The translations under genes were made by a program, and so were the position numbers. A stretch of 64,000 nt of DNA from Balanoglossus misakiensis. Its lineage: Eukaryota > Hemichordata. Position 1 is the stretch's first letter; every line of letters begins with the position of its first letter. Below are positions 1 through 11,700 of this stretch, in pieces. The stretch spans positions 1,302,001 through 1,366,000 of the forward strand of contig CM082588.2 of NCBI GenBank assembly GCA_040954595.2, read 5' to 3'. The notes beneath the pieces were generated by a model that worked only from the letters and a program-made list of their open reading frames with translations, was not told the origin of the DNA and ran no database searches.

Positions 1-90
1 AGATTTTGGTTTCAGTTTGAAAAGACTTTTCTAATCTTCAATCTCATGTTACTTACATCATGATGTCACCATAGCGACTAACATTCCTAC

Positions 91-838
91 CTTTTGGATG
101 AATTTCTCCACACTCTGAACGACATGCTTGTAGAATTTGATCGCTTTTATGGCAGACTTCGTCACCGATGTCATCTTTGCCCTGGAGATTGGCGGCTTGC
201 ATTCATAGATGCTGGACAGCTGTGTGGGAAAAGCCATGAGAAATCAAGGTAAGATTTCTTCTGGATCATACACTCTCGATCAAAACTGGGATTGGGCATG
301 CAGTGTGCCTTGCTAACAATAATGTTGTTTCATATTTAATTAATCATGTTGCATCAATGGAGCAAAGAGATGAAACATAACACCAGCGAAATCAACCCGG
401 ACCACGCAGTAAAGCTGGGAATGGTGAAAAGGATTACTTTAATACTACGAAACGTACAATGGTTGCGAAATGAAATCGCCTTGTGTTTGATGATATTAAT
501 CAGTGAACTCACAGGTTGTGCACGCGTTGCCAAGCAGGGCACGTCACAGCCTCTGTACGCCCTCGTATGTGGCATGAAATGTACATGTCGCGTAATTAAT
601 ACCCGAATACGCGGAAAATTATGGTATTCTACTTATTGTCGGCTCGACAAATTTAACACAAAAGTTCTCTGGCCAGCGGATCAATACAAAGCCGACAATC
701 ATGCCCATGGATCGGAATAATGCAGCGCTTTTGACGCGACGGCGCGCCGGAAACCCTGCAAGTGTAATGCTCCATGCCTAGTCTATTTCCTTTCTTCGCA
801 AAACTTACCTCATTGTTGAATGTCCTAACAGCATCCAT
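91..838 (-). CDS. SCAF8: SCAF8/SCAF4-type CTD-interaction-domain protein, 5' end (partial)
   Basis: Two coding exons on the minus strand: 838-809 (10 codons, MDAVRTFNNE, then a GTAAGT donor) and 219-91 (43 codons, CAG acceptor, GTAGGA donor). The join is in phase 0. It reads MDAVRTFNNE-LSSIYECKPP and continues through AIKAIKFYKHVVQSVEKF. This is the start of the CTD-interaction domain of SCAF8/SCAF4, and the AIKFYKHVVQSVEKFIQK segment matches SCAF8 best from memory. These proteins bind the phosphorylated RNA polymerase II C-terminal tail in the nucleus and suppress premature polyadenylation; a later RRM is expected. The rest of the gene lies left of the window, and positions 1-90 are intron. 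The gene is divergent from MANEA. Family assignment is strong; the choice between SCAF8 and SCAF4 is less sure, because many invertebrates have one gene for both. Confidence 0.88.
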
Positions 839-1147
839 GGTGGATCTGGTGTCCTGGCTTATACCGCACTTATAAAACGTTGGTGTGATTCACTCTAAAC
901 CCATCAAAAGCTTTCAGTTTTGACGTAAATCGGTTCCAAATGAATCAAATTTCGGACACGCAGGTGACTGGAAAATGGCGTGCAACGTGAACATCCCATA
1001 ATATAAGCATGTCTTACTAACAAAGACAGTCATTGGCCATTAGCTCCGATTTCACGTCATGTTGGCCAATCATACACATTGTATTTTTATCGCCATCTTC
1101 CGTGTAAGTTCGTACAGTATCCCATAATCCTTCTCCGAAATTTCAAG
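839..1147. promoter_or_regulatory. Shared divergent promoter region of SCAF8 and MANEA
   Basis: About 300 bp separate the SCAF8 start codon (838, minus) from the probable first noncoding exon of MANEA (donor at 1161). The flanks hold several CpGs and a GGCGCGCC site near 743, and no TATA box is obvious at a fitting distance. A bidirectional promoter is an inference from gene orientation and spacing. No start site can be read directly. Confidence 0.45.
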
Positions 1148-1689
1148 ATGTCCGCGCCCGGTAAGGAGAGAAACTGGACGAAAGCATTAACATCATAATC
1201 CATGGCCGTCAACTAGCTGCAAGGAAGATAACAACAAAATTTGTGTTGCAAACGCAACCGAACAGGCAAACCAAACATTGGAAAAACAATCATATAGGTA
1301 TATTTGCACCAACAGACGCACAAGGGACGGACCACATTATATGGTGGGAGGGGTTGCCATTGAAATAAACAAGCCACAACCTTAAGTGTGTGCACCACAG
1401 TTCCAAACAGCAGTGAAAGTCTGTCTGATAAGTGATATCAGTTCTTATGTAATTTAATGTATACATTTATCTACTTGGCAGTGCATGATTCAGTTACTTG
1501 TCTAGATTATCTATGCATTAGCAAATTGTTTACAAGATGCAAAATAGTTAACAAGGGAACCCTGGGGGTGGTTTTGTTTATACATTCTTACATTTGTTGT
1601 ATCTTATCTTTTCCAGTGATGCATTATGAATAGGCTACTAGGGTGCAATGCGATGGGTCACACTCTCTTTGTGCTGAAAATCTAAGGAC
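1148..1689 (+). other. MANEA: Probable 5' UTR exons of MANEA with a spliced upstream ORF
   Basis: A donor (CCCG followed by GTAAGGA, exon end 1160) and an acceptor (TATCTTTTCCAG, exon start 1617) would splice a noncoding exon to the segment carrying the MANEA start at 1690. An ATG at 1148 read across this junction gives eight codons and then TAG, a short upstream ORF ending well before 1690. The interval 1161-1616 would be intron, and I see no other gene in it. Splice signals are seen; use of the exon is inferred. Confidence 0.45.
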
Positions 1690-3419
1690 ATGGCAAGAGC
1701 AATGCAAACCAGGAGGCTGTTCATTGTACTTATTTTAGCATGTTTCGGCTTTGGGTGCCTGATTGCCATAGTCAACTTGGCCAGTATCGAACTTGATGAA
1801 CTGGATGCCTTGTTTGTGGATGGTCCCAAGTTGCACTCACACTCACACTCACACTCACATGGCAGAAGGGACGAAGAGACTGGAAAGGAAGTTGAACTGC
1901 CGAAGTCTAACAATGGAGATGTTTCTGCTGATATCCACGATCATCTTGACAGAAGAAACCCAAAAATTGCAGGTGTACTACAGATGAAACAGCCTTCAGA
2001 AAATACCAAAAGGGAAAAGGAACAAAACCCTGTTGTTATGCCAGATATTGTGGAAAATCAACAAAATGCAAATAACCCCCCAGAACAGGAAAATAACTTG
2101 CAAGACTTCCCAGAACCGAACTATAATGTACATGTATTCTATTATCCCTGGTATGGGAACCCACAGACAGACGGGAAATACATTCACTGGAACCATGGAT
2201 ACATAGAACATTGGAACAAAAGAGAAGCCAAAAAATGGCCTGTTGGCCGCCACCAACCTCCTGATGACATTGGCGCTAATTTTTATCCATCACTTGGATG
2301 TTACAGTTCAAGGGATCCAAAAATTATAGAAGATCACGTGAAACAGATAAGATCTGCTGGAATTGGTTAGTAGCTTAACCTTTTCACCCAACGATTCAGT
2401 CCAAAGGCACCATTGTGACAAGAGTATACATACCAGTAATATTGGTACACACATTGCTGTTATAACTGTTTCAACTTTTTTTTTTCAGGTGTACTTGTTG
2501 TATCCTGGTATCCTAATGATAAATCTGATGCAGAAGGAATTCCAAGTGATACACTTTTACCCATCCTCTTAGACACAGCACACAAGTATCAATTGAAGGT
2601 ATGCCTTAGCTTTTTCAGCATTTTGTCTTGAATCTTTCCATGCACTGTGATGTAAATGGCATTGTGACGGACATTGACAATTTCCCTTACTGTTTGTTTT
2701 GGCAGGTGGCTATTCACAGCGAACCCTACAAGACACGTGATGACTACACTCTTCATAAAGATATGAAGTACCTTATTCAACAATATGGTTCCCATCCAGC
2801 ATTTTACAAACACAAGTGGCAAAACAAGGAACTGCCCCTGATTTATGTCTATGATTCCTATCTGGTTCCGGCCAAACAGTGGGCGGAGCTTCTGAAACCC
2901 AACGGCAAACACACTGTTCGGGGAACAGAACATGATGCGATCTTCATCGCTTTACTTGTCGAAGGAAAACACAAGACTGAAATAACTCAGGGTGGCTTTG
3001 ACGGGTTCTACACTTATTTCGCGACCAATGGCTTCACGTTTGGGTCCACCTATCAACACTGGAAGGAGTTGTCCAAATTTGCCACCTCCTTGGGTCTTAT
3101 GTTCATTCCGAGCCTGGGACCAGGGTACATAGACACGAGCATACGCCCGTGGAACCAGCAGAACACACGCCAGCGCTTAAACGGACAGTATTACAAGAAC
3201 GCTTTCACACAGGCATTAGAGATTAACCCAGAAATAATTTCAATCACGTCCTTCAATGAGTGGCATGAAGGAACACAAATTGAAAGTGCAGTTCCCAAAC
3301 AGGCGAAATCTATGACGTATCTTGACTATAGACCCAACGATCCTGACTTCTACTTGAAAATGACTAAAGAATGGAGTGAAAAGTATGCACAGCAGATGAG
3401 AAAACATCGTGCACATTAA
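1690..3419 (+). CDS. MANEA: Glycoprotein endo-alpha-1,2-mannosidase (GH99), complete
   Basis: Three coding exons, 1690-2365, 2489-2598 and 2706-3419, give 499 aa. The joins read AGIG-VLVVSWYPN and HKYQLK-VAIHSEPY. The protein is a type II Golgi membrane enzyme: a short basic N-terminus, one membrane segment at about residues 10-31 (LFIVLILACFGFGCLIAIV), a low-complexity stem with a (His-Ser)n run at 49-57, then the GH99 domain from about residue 143 (VHVFYYPWYGNPQTDGKYIHW). It cleaves glucosylated mannose from N-glycans, a Golgi bypass of ER glucosidases. The SFNEWHEGTQIE motif is intact, with the catalytic-pair glutamates at residues 447 and 450. Human MANEA is about 462 aa; the excess is in the stem. 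The first ATG after the acceptor at 1617 with a following membrane anchor fixes the start. Confidence 0.96.
2376..2415 (+). mobile_element. Fragment of the ~89-bp CCCTTTCACC inverted-repeat element
   Basis: Within MANEA intron 1 a 40-bp stretch (TTAACCTTTTCACCCA then GATTCAGTCCAAAGGC) resembles the left end of the element complete at 54857-54945. Only one end is recognisable, so it is a truncated or diverged copy. Confidence 0.35.
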
Positions 3420-3949
3420 TCCAATTATACTTCATCATATTCCAGTCAGATCATCACATGTGCAATATTAAGCAGTGCATCATTAATTTATTTGTGATTT
3501 TCTGCAAATCTTGCCAATGATTATTTCTGTAATTGCAGAGTATTCTTCAGTTATTTTAGAGTCAAGTGTAGTTTTCTTTCTTCTTAGAGATTTAGTTAAA
3601 ATTAGCGAGTTCTACTGAGGCTGAAACTTTTATTGAAATATCGACAGTTGGCTCTTTTGTGAGACAGCCAGTGCTGTATTTTATCTGTATGTACCTCTGT
3701 ATTTATTGATCTCATCAGAATAAATTGTTTACTGCGATCAGTCCATTATTTATGGTACACACACTGAATACCTGAACTCCATGACGTAATAAATGTGAAA
3801 CCTTTATTTACAAATGGTTTGTCTTGTGTGATCTATAGCATTGGGGTCAAACAGACAATACTCAAACCATCCTATGCATAGTAAGTGATTTATTTTTCAC
3901 AAAATAAATGTTTGAAAATTAAACTCATAGGCCGGCCTCCACCTGTGAT
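3420..3949. other. Convergent 3' UTRs of MANEA (+) and RARS2 (-)
   Basis: AATAAA signals on the plus strand at about 3719 and 3787 suit MANEA. An AATAAA on the minus strand (TTTATT at 3889-3894) lies 56 bp past the RARS2 stop. The two 3' ends are thus about 100 bp apart and do not clearly overlap. No further gene is seen. Confidence 0.6.
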
Positions 3950-6900
3950 TTACATCTGGTCCAGTGGTTTAATTCCTAAAAGCCTCATTCCATTGGCCAA
4001 TGTCTGCCGTGCACAGCTGAACAACAAAAGTCTTGCCTGAAAACAAAAGAAAAGTTTTTTGTACTTTAATGAATTTGAAATTCAAGTAACTGTCCTGGAA
4101 CATCCTATATTGTTCAGCTCAGCTTCTATTATCTATATTCAGCTACATGACTGGAAAGCCCTCTGGCAATAACCCTCTGCAGATGAGAATCTATCTGATC
4201 TCTACAGACCTCAGCTTGCAAGTCCTTACCTGGGCTACATTTGTCGGACTGCCTTTCACCAAAAGTGTGCTGTGAGCTGTTGATGCTAGTTGACTGAAAA
4301 GAAAGAAAATATAAAGTTTGAATGGTTCAGACCCCTTTTCCTGATCAGATGATCAATACAATAAAACTTGTGCATGGTTAGATTTTATAGTACAGTAAAT
4401 TCCAGTCACCTTAGTTTGAAGAGAAATCCTACAATATTCTTGGACTGCAGTTCTTCATGTGCTGCAAACACTGCGTCCTCAAATGCTGCTATATGTTGTG
4501 TTAGGTGGACTGCTTCTGGTTCAGTCAACTGGGAAGTGTCACACTCTGGGTCCAATGAAACACCACACAACTTTTCAATACTTTGGAGAAATCACAGAAG
4601 ACAGAAGACAGTTTACAAGGTACAGATGTAGCAACGCTGTTGAAGATTCACGTTTGATATAATTTTTATAAGTTTTATTTTCTGTTCGTACCCCAAGGTT
4701 TGTCTGCATCTGACACATCTCTAAACTTCACCATGGTAACTCAACTCTGGAGTGACCATGTACTCACCTATGCAACCTTGCATGTGTATACTGCAAATAA
4801 ACTCCAGTGTCTCCATAACTCTGCAAAACTCTATCCCAATCGAACTTATAGTCAGACTCCAAATTATTCTTCAAGTCATGGATTATAATTGCACTGTGTC
4901 CCAGTCTCTCTGCCACTTCTTCTACATTCTCAACTTTGGTTGCTAAGGAAAGAGAGGAAAAATGATGAGAATACTTTGCAAGGCATACAGACGGTATTTT
5001 ATTCAAAATTTAAAAGAATGTATGAAATATCTTACTGTGAGTTTTCCTCATATTTTGCAGCATTCTGGATTTTGCTTCATCAAGGATATCTTGTAAAAGC
5101 ACCACTTCACCTTTTCTGGTACTCATGCCCAGTACCTTACCAAATTTTACATGATGGCAACTGCAAAACATATGACAAATCATTAACAAATACATTTATC
5201 AACGAAAACTACAACAGTTCCAGAAAATGGTCTACCCGTATATTCTGAGCTACAGCTGAAGTGATTGTAACATGTTTGTTGCAAATTACCTGTCAGCCCA
5301 AGCATGTCCCATTGTCTTCAAAGTCCCAAACATCTGCTTGAAATGAGAAGTTTGGCTTTTGTCAACAACATAGTACATTCTGTCAAAGTGATAGTTGTCA
5401 TGGCGTTCAATGGCTGCCGCTATGTCCCGAGTCACGTAGAGTGTTGTACCATCACTCCTCATCAATGTGCTGTAAAAGTTCATCGGGTGCTCGGGAGAAA
5501 GATCAACAACCCCTGTGCCTTTTCTGAGAAGAATACAGAGAATGTACCACATCATCATACAAGTAAAGCTCAGTTGCAAAGCTCAGTCAGAACCCCAGTA
5601 TTTGCTGCATTCGCCACTGAGTAGAGATTAAACTTACTCTGTTATTTTCATGAGTCCACTCGTTCTGAGCTGTTGAATGACTTCTAGTGCTTTCTCTCCA
5701 TACATAGATTCTCCAGAGTAAACATCGAAACCAACTCCTAATCTCTGACAAAAAAAAAAGATATAAAACGTCTGATGTGAACAACATATCACTTCGTGGC
5801 CAACATAGCACTGAGCGTAATGAAAAAGACTTCGATTAAAAATGTGTGGAGGGAGATGCAAAGCACTTGCACACATATTATGAACAAACACTTCTGCACG
5901 CTCTTGTGAATGTAACTTACCCCATATATCTTGGAGTACTCTTCGATGCTCAGCTTTCGAAACCTCTTCCATATCGAAAGTGCTGTATCATCACCTACAG
6001 TTAACAAACACAAAGATCATATGTACAGCAGTTTTCAATTTATACATACACACACACTGGTATTTTTCAGTGATGTTACCACTAGAAACAATCATAATAT
6101 ATTCAAAACATTTTGCATAACAAACTGTCATTCTACCTTCTTCCATTCTCCTGAAGAACTCCCTGGCTTGGTCATGAATTGTCTCATCCTTGTCAGCTTC
6201 TGCATGTATTCTGACGTACACATCAAACAGATGCTGAATTGCGTTCTGGGATAGAGCCGTTTCTGAACCATACTTGGAAAAACCAACCCCTAACAGTCCT
6301 AAAGACAAAACAAAACTATGATTATTGTTGTGAGTTTATGGTGGAAAGGGTTAAATCAACTGGTAAGAAATATGAGGGAAGACACTTTACAATTACTCAC
6401 CAAATTGTACACCCCAGTCTCCAAGGTAATTCATTCTGATGACATCATGTCCTAGTGCGCTATTCAAATTAGCCAAGAAGTGTCCAATCACTGTGGACCT
6501 CAAATGTCCAGCATGGAAAGGTTTAGCAATATTTGGAGAGCTGTGGAACAGAGGATAGGGATGGATGCAGAAAGTAAAGTCAAGGGTGACTTTGTGTGTG
6601 GTAGAAGAAACTGCATGTTGATCACATAAGCTGTCTTGATGGTACAGTAAATGAGTATATGACCTTCATACAAAGATGATTCATGCATTTACCTGTATTC
6701 TATGATAACTTTCTGTCTTGGGCCGGAGATCAGTTCACTTTTCAAGCCAAAGGTGCTCTTCTCTTTGGATACTTGTTGAAGGACATTCTGTGGTTGGAAT
6801 ATAAGTTATCCAGTTTTCAATTCCAACCTCAATTTTTGATTCAGTGTTTGCCACAATCATGATTTCCCAGCTTGTTCTTCACTCATCAATCAGCCAATTA

Positions 6901-7764
6901 TAATCAATGATATACTCGTGTTAGGATTCCATTGAATTTCCTTACCTGGACCAGCATTGGCTGATTCACTCTGAAGTGGAGGACAGATCGGTCTGACTTC
7001 ACATTTTGTATATGGTTATCACAAGTGATCTACAGAGGAAAACATAAAAGGCTCTTGTAACCATAGACAGTAGACAGTCTTTAGTGTAACAGACATAAAT
7101 TTTTAATATAACCCATTGTTTTTGACAGCGTGAACCCGATTGATTACAGCAACCACTAGACTGCACACTTCATCCTACCTGTTTTGACAGTTTCTCAGCT
7201 ATGTTCTGCAGCGATTGCTTGTCTGTCTCTGCAAGATAGCCTTTCCTGGATAAATTTTTCAGCGAAACACTAAAATGAATATTTGGATCCCTGAATAAGA
7301 AAGTTCACAATGGTTACTATGTGGACATTTATCACCACCTGGATATTTCTCACCAACCAATCACTGAATGTCCAGGGGGTAATTAAGTGTCCATAATCAC
7401 AGGCTTACTTTTTCTTTGTTACATTTGCAACCTTCACCATGGAAACCAACTCATCTTCTGAAGCACCTACCACCCTTGCTATCTGTAAGGATAAACAATT
7501 TTACAAATCAAAGCACATTTCATGAGAGTGATGCAGGCAAGTGTGATCCACAGTGTATATACAACATTTGGCAAGAAGTCACCACCCGCGGGAGTCACGT
7601 ACATCTTTCAATGGGAGTACCCTCCCCCCCCCCCCCCCCCCCTCCCATCACAAGGGGGCGGGGTCGATCACGCACAGGCCATCAACATGATCAAAAAAGA
7701 ATGGTTGACTGGTATAAAGATATCTTACCTGCTTAGCTATTGCACAACGAAATATATGTGTCAT
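3950..7764 (-). CDS. RARS2: Arginyl-tRNA synthetase, mitochondrial, complete
   Basis: Fifteen coding exons (minus): 7764-7729, 7482-7409, 7290-7179, 7029-6946, 6787-6693, 6540-6401, 6298-6137, 5994-5921, 5744-5638, 5523-5290, 5160-5036, 4942-4768, 4580-4410, 4293-4230, 4036-3950. They total 1740 nt, 579 aa, against 578 in human RARS2, and every phase closes. It charges mitochondrial tRNA-Arg. The class I HIGH signature is HAGH at 143-146 in [37 protein letters not shown] and [11 protein letters not shown] follow. The KMSKS-region loop is GMSTRKG at 384-390, lysine-poor as in this family. [10 protein letters not shown] opens the DALR anticodon-binding domain. The C-terminus [13 protein letters not shown] matches the mitochondrial, not the cytosolic, enzyme. 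The first exon is only 12 codons ([12 protein letters not shown]), a weak presequence. Confidence 0.97.
7625..7642 (+). repeat. Poly-C tract
   Basis: An uninterrupted run of about 18 C residues lies in RARS2 intron 1 (7483-7728). Such tracts are length-unstable and poorly assembled. Confidence 0.9.
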
Positions 7765-8112
7765 CTTTCTCTCACCAAAAGGCGTCAGTAAGCATGGCAA
7801 CCAATATTGACTCCACGGTCAGTGTATCATGGCAAACGCAAGGTCAATTTCCCGTTTGGAGTTTCTGTTCTGGGACTAAAAATTAAACAATCCAAGGCGT
7901 CCCATGAACCGATTCTATTTTATGCGGCGTCCTGCAAAGACACTCACCATCTGCATTTACGAAGATCACTTCACGAATCGTGAAACAACCAGAATTTGGG
8001 GAAAATCAAAGCATCGCTTATCCAAACAGTGCAATACCACATGTGTCCGTTTAGTGGGCATGCGTCAGCCAAAAATCGGGGAAACCCTGTGACGTCATGA
8101 GGCATTCCCAAG
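7765..8112. promoter_or_regulatory. Divergent promoter of RARS2 and the VWA/Cache receptor gene
   Basis: The start codons of RARS2 (7764, minus) and the receptor gene (8113, plus) are 348 bp apart. A perfect palindromic CRE, TGACGTCA, sits at 8090-8097, and CCAAGATGGCGGTC around 8107-8120 is a YY1-type element overlapping the receptor start codon. The motifs are seen directly; factor binding is inferred from known consensus sites. Confidence 0.55.
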
Positions 8113-8673
8113 ATGGCGGTCGTCGGCGAAAGTGGGATGCTGCTCAGGTTCTTACTGTGTTTCTCGCTAGTACACGATTTTCTGCTCATTTCGTGCGAAG
8201 ATCTTACACGAGAGGAAGGGAACAATCTTTGGGAATCTCATTACAGGGGATCAAACCACAAGCCAGCTTTTCAAGAGGTGAGATCGCGCTTTGGGCGGGT
8301 CGGCAACTGTAAACAGCTGACTAGGGCATTGTCTATTGGCCTGTCCGATCGCTGCTTTCGTGTCCAAACCAAACAATCTACTGGGAAATTAGGTTAAAGG
8401 TTCAAGTGCTATGGTATGCCCAAGCTTAAGAATAAATTGATACGGAAATTGGCACGTTTCTCCAGGAGATCGGCGGATTTGTTGGTCGAGGGTAGCCATG
8501 GGAGGGGAGGGGCGCGGCAGTGACTAAGAAGGGGGTATAGTCGTAGGGTGGGGGAGGACAGATTTCATGCCATTATTGCATCAACATGCATCATACAAGA
8601 CAAGTGAATCATTTGCTTTCAGTTTCAGCATGCCATTTGGCATGTTTGCGTGTGTATCTAAAAATATATTGAG

Positions 8674-8762
<89 letters not shown>

Positions 8763-11700
8763 GTTTCCTTTTTCTCTCTCCAGGTTTTATATACACATTC
8801 CGAAGAAAATAACCTTGATTTTAAAAAAGAGAGCAGTTTTTATGAAGTCTCAAGGCAAAGACGAGCAGTCACGAGTGCCAGAGAGTTGAAATCATCAGTA
8901 GAAGATACGATAGCAAATGTAGCAAATCAAATAGAAAATGATTATGCGGTAAGTTTGTCATGTCAAATCTTTAAAAATTAACACCCAAGGTCTTCTTCAC
9001 AAATCCCTGTTTCCCAAGGTCCTTGTTTGACTGCAAAATATAGTAGCCTATTAGAATACAATCGAATGAATAAAAGTACGACACAACAAAGCCATCCTTT
9101 TTCAGATATCTATATTTAGAAATGTTGACAGTTATAATACTGGTGGTTACATGTACCACTAGGTTCATTCTCCACTCTGCAATGGCAAAAATAATTAGGT
9201 CGATATCAGACTGTGGATTGTGGGCTCATTACCCAGCCCCAGACAGTGATGTTGTGCCTTTGAGTTCTTTACTTCTCATTGCTTCTTTTGTACCCAGGAA
9301 TGGTGGGTACCTCATCCTGTAATTGGGATTTTGGCCGTTGGATGACTGATAGAATAAACCAAATAAATGTGTCAAGTTATATATACTCTTAGTCAACAGT
9401 CCCTTTATAACCACTCCTGAGTGTATGTTGATTGGTGTGTATTTTTTTCCAGATCGCCTTATATGGATCAACATGTTCGTCTCCAGTACTTGTCTACAAT
9501 AGTTGCCAAGTCAACATCCCTGACCTGAAAACAGATGACCGTTACAGTGTTCCTGTTTCCTTGACAACGTCTAGTGTCCATTTCAGCAGTGAAGCCCAGC
9601 AATTGAGCTATGGAAATAAAGAAGGTGATCCATTGTATAAGGTACATGGTGAAATATAATCTTCTGTGTCAAATTCCGTCATGCTGCTTTACTAATTAAG
9701 GCTGATTGCAATTAAATTTAATGTACCATATCCTTAATAGTTTGCATTGACTGTTTGATTATATCACCCCCTGGGGAATTGAAGACAAAAACTAGTTGAT
9801 ATGCAAAATAAAATGACGGTAAATGTACAAATGTATCAGAAAAATAAGGCTACGTGTGTTTACACAGATCCTGATGAATTCCCTGTGCGTGTCAGACGGA
9901 GTTGTGCCACTGTGGAAAAATAACATGGAACAGGATGGAGTCACTTTGAAATGGCAAGGGTTTGTGGACAGCAGTACGGGTTATTCCAGAATTTATCCCG
10001 GAGTGAATGGAACCGCTGAACAGTGCCAGGATGACTATGATCCCAGGCATCAGTCAGTAAGTCATTACCCTTTCATCAACATGGTTCAGTCCAAACCCAT
10101 TGTTTTCTATGGTAAGGATGGACCTCTAAAGAGGGAACTGGGGGAGAAAGGGCTAATAATCCAATCCTGCCTGTGTACAACCTGCCCCAGCAATATTGTA
10201 TGTCTGATGACCTAACCTTCATTCTTTCTGTGCCTGACTGTGAATTGAGAAATTTCTGCTGTAATTTGTGATAATTTTGCCAAATTTTGCACTGTCTGTC
10301 AGTATATGTCAGTGTGTGTGGACTTGTGTGCTATGAAATCTTGGTATGAAAGGAGGTTTTGACAGAGTATGAAATATGCTGGTTCATACAAAAACAGGAT
10401 TTTATGCCTTTCTTTCTACCTTCAAGTAGGCCTCTTTGGCTTATGAGCAACACTACGCCCCAGCAGAATACGTGTGTGTTCATTGTACAAAGTTTGATGA
10501 CACAAAAGGAAATGCCAGTTCCGCACAAAACAGGAAAGGAGAAACAGGAAGCCATGCTTATCTCCATTACTGCACCTGTCAATATTATTTAGTGGCTTCA
10601 TTCTCTCATTCTTTGTGTCCTTGCAGTGGTACGTAGGCATGGTTTCCCCTCCCAAGGACGTCGCCATAGTGATCGATGTAACCAAGGAGACCAACATGGA
10701 ATTGATGAAGGAGGCTGCTCATGCTGCTATCAATACACTTTCAAAGAGTGATTACGGGGAAATTTTCTTTTCATCTGGTCTAGACTCTGAATCTATCAGC
10801 GAAAGCACCTTCAAAAAGGTTAGTTTTCAGTTACATTTTCGTGAAGCTGGCTCGAAAGATAACTTTTGAATAAGATTATGGGTCACTGGAGGGTCTGCGT
10901 GCAAAAGGTCAATTGCTTGGGTAAAAAGTATACTTTTCAGTTTTGTGTTTTTGCACACAGGCTGTGACTCAACAAAGACAGGAATGGCACACTGAAATTG
11001 ATGGCCTCCAGACTACATCCGAAAACTCTTCCCTCGGTGAAGTGGTTACCAAGGCAATGGTGGATTTGAAATCGCATATGGAGGAACGAGAGACTGAGGC
11101 TCCTGGGAGCTGTGTTCGTGTCTTGCTTGTTCTGACAGATCGCCGTCTGAATGTGGATGTTCTGCATGATATCACCAATGGAAACGATGATGAGGTCGAC
11201 GTGCGAGTGTTCATGTACACTGTAGGCGAATTTGCAGATGATCCAGTCGCAAAACAGGTAAACAAATGGATTTGTGAAACATACATATATTGACTTGCCA
11301 CAAGGGCAATAGCATATGTCTATTGCCATTCAGAATTGTGTTGTTAAATGTTCATGTTAAACATCCAACTGGAGACTGTCATTTTTGTGAGCCCATGTTT
11401 CAAAGTTTGGAAACTTTGTTAGAGTAAGACTTGAATGTATCCTCAACTTTCAGATTTCCTGTGATAACAAGGGAGCCTGGTTTATGCTGCAAAACACCTC
11501 AGATATCCATCAAATCGGCCGATATTATCAGCTATTAGCTCCATCAGAGCATTTGCCTCAAGTTCTATGGAGTGAGGTCCATCAGTTTAGGTAAATATAC
11601 TGATTTTTCTACTTTGTATTCCGATATTTAGTCTTGTGTAAGAGACTTCCAATGCATTGTCCAGTACAGGGGGGAAGTACACTAATTATTGACTGTCATG

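Noticed and set aside
4541-4560. Alternative RARS2 acceptor at CCCAG near 4549
   Set aside because: It breaks the frame after LHS; the acceptor CTCCAAAG at 4581 gives [15 protein letters not shown] in phase.
3950-7764. Cytosolic RARS1 assignment
   Set aside because: The 579-aa length, the N-terminus lacking the RARS1 extension and the C-terminus [16 protein letters not shown] match mitochondrial RARS2.
8567-8812. Plus-strand frame with poly-Ser and minus-strand frame with poly-Asp
   Set aside because: Both are translations of the (ATC)n microsatellite inside intron 1 of the VWA/Cache gene.
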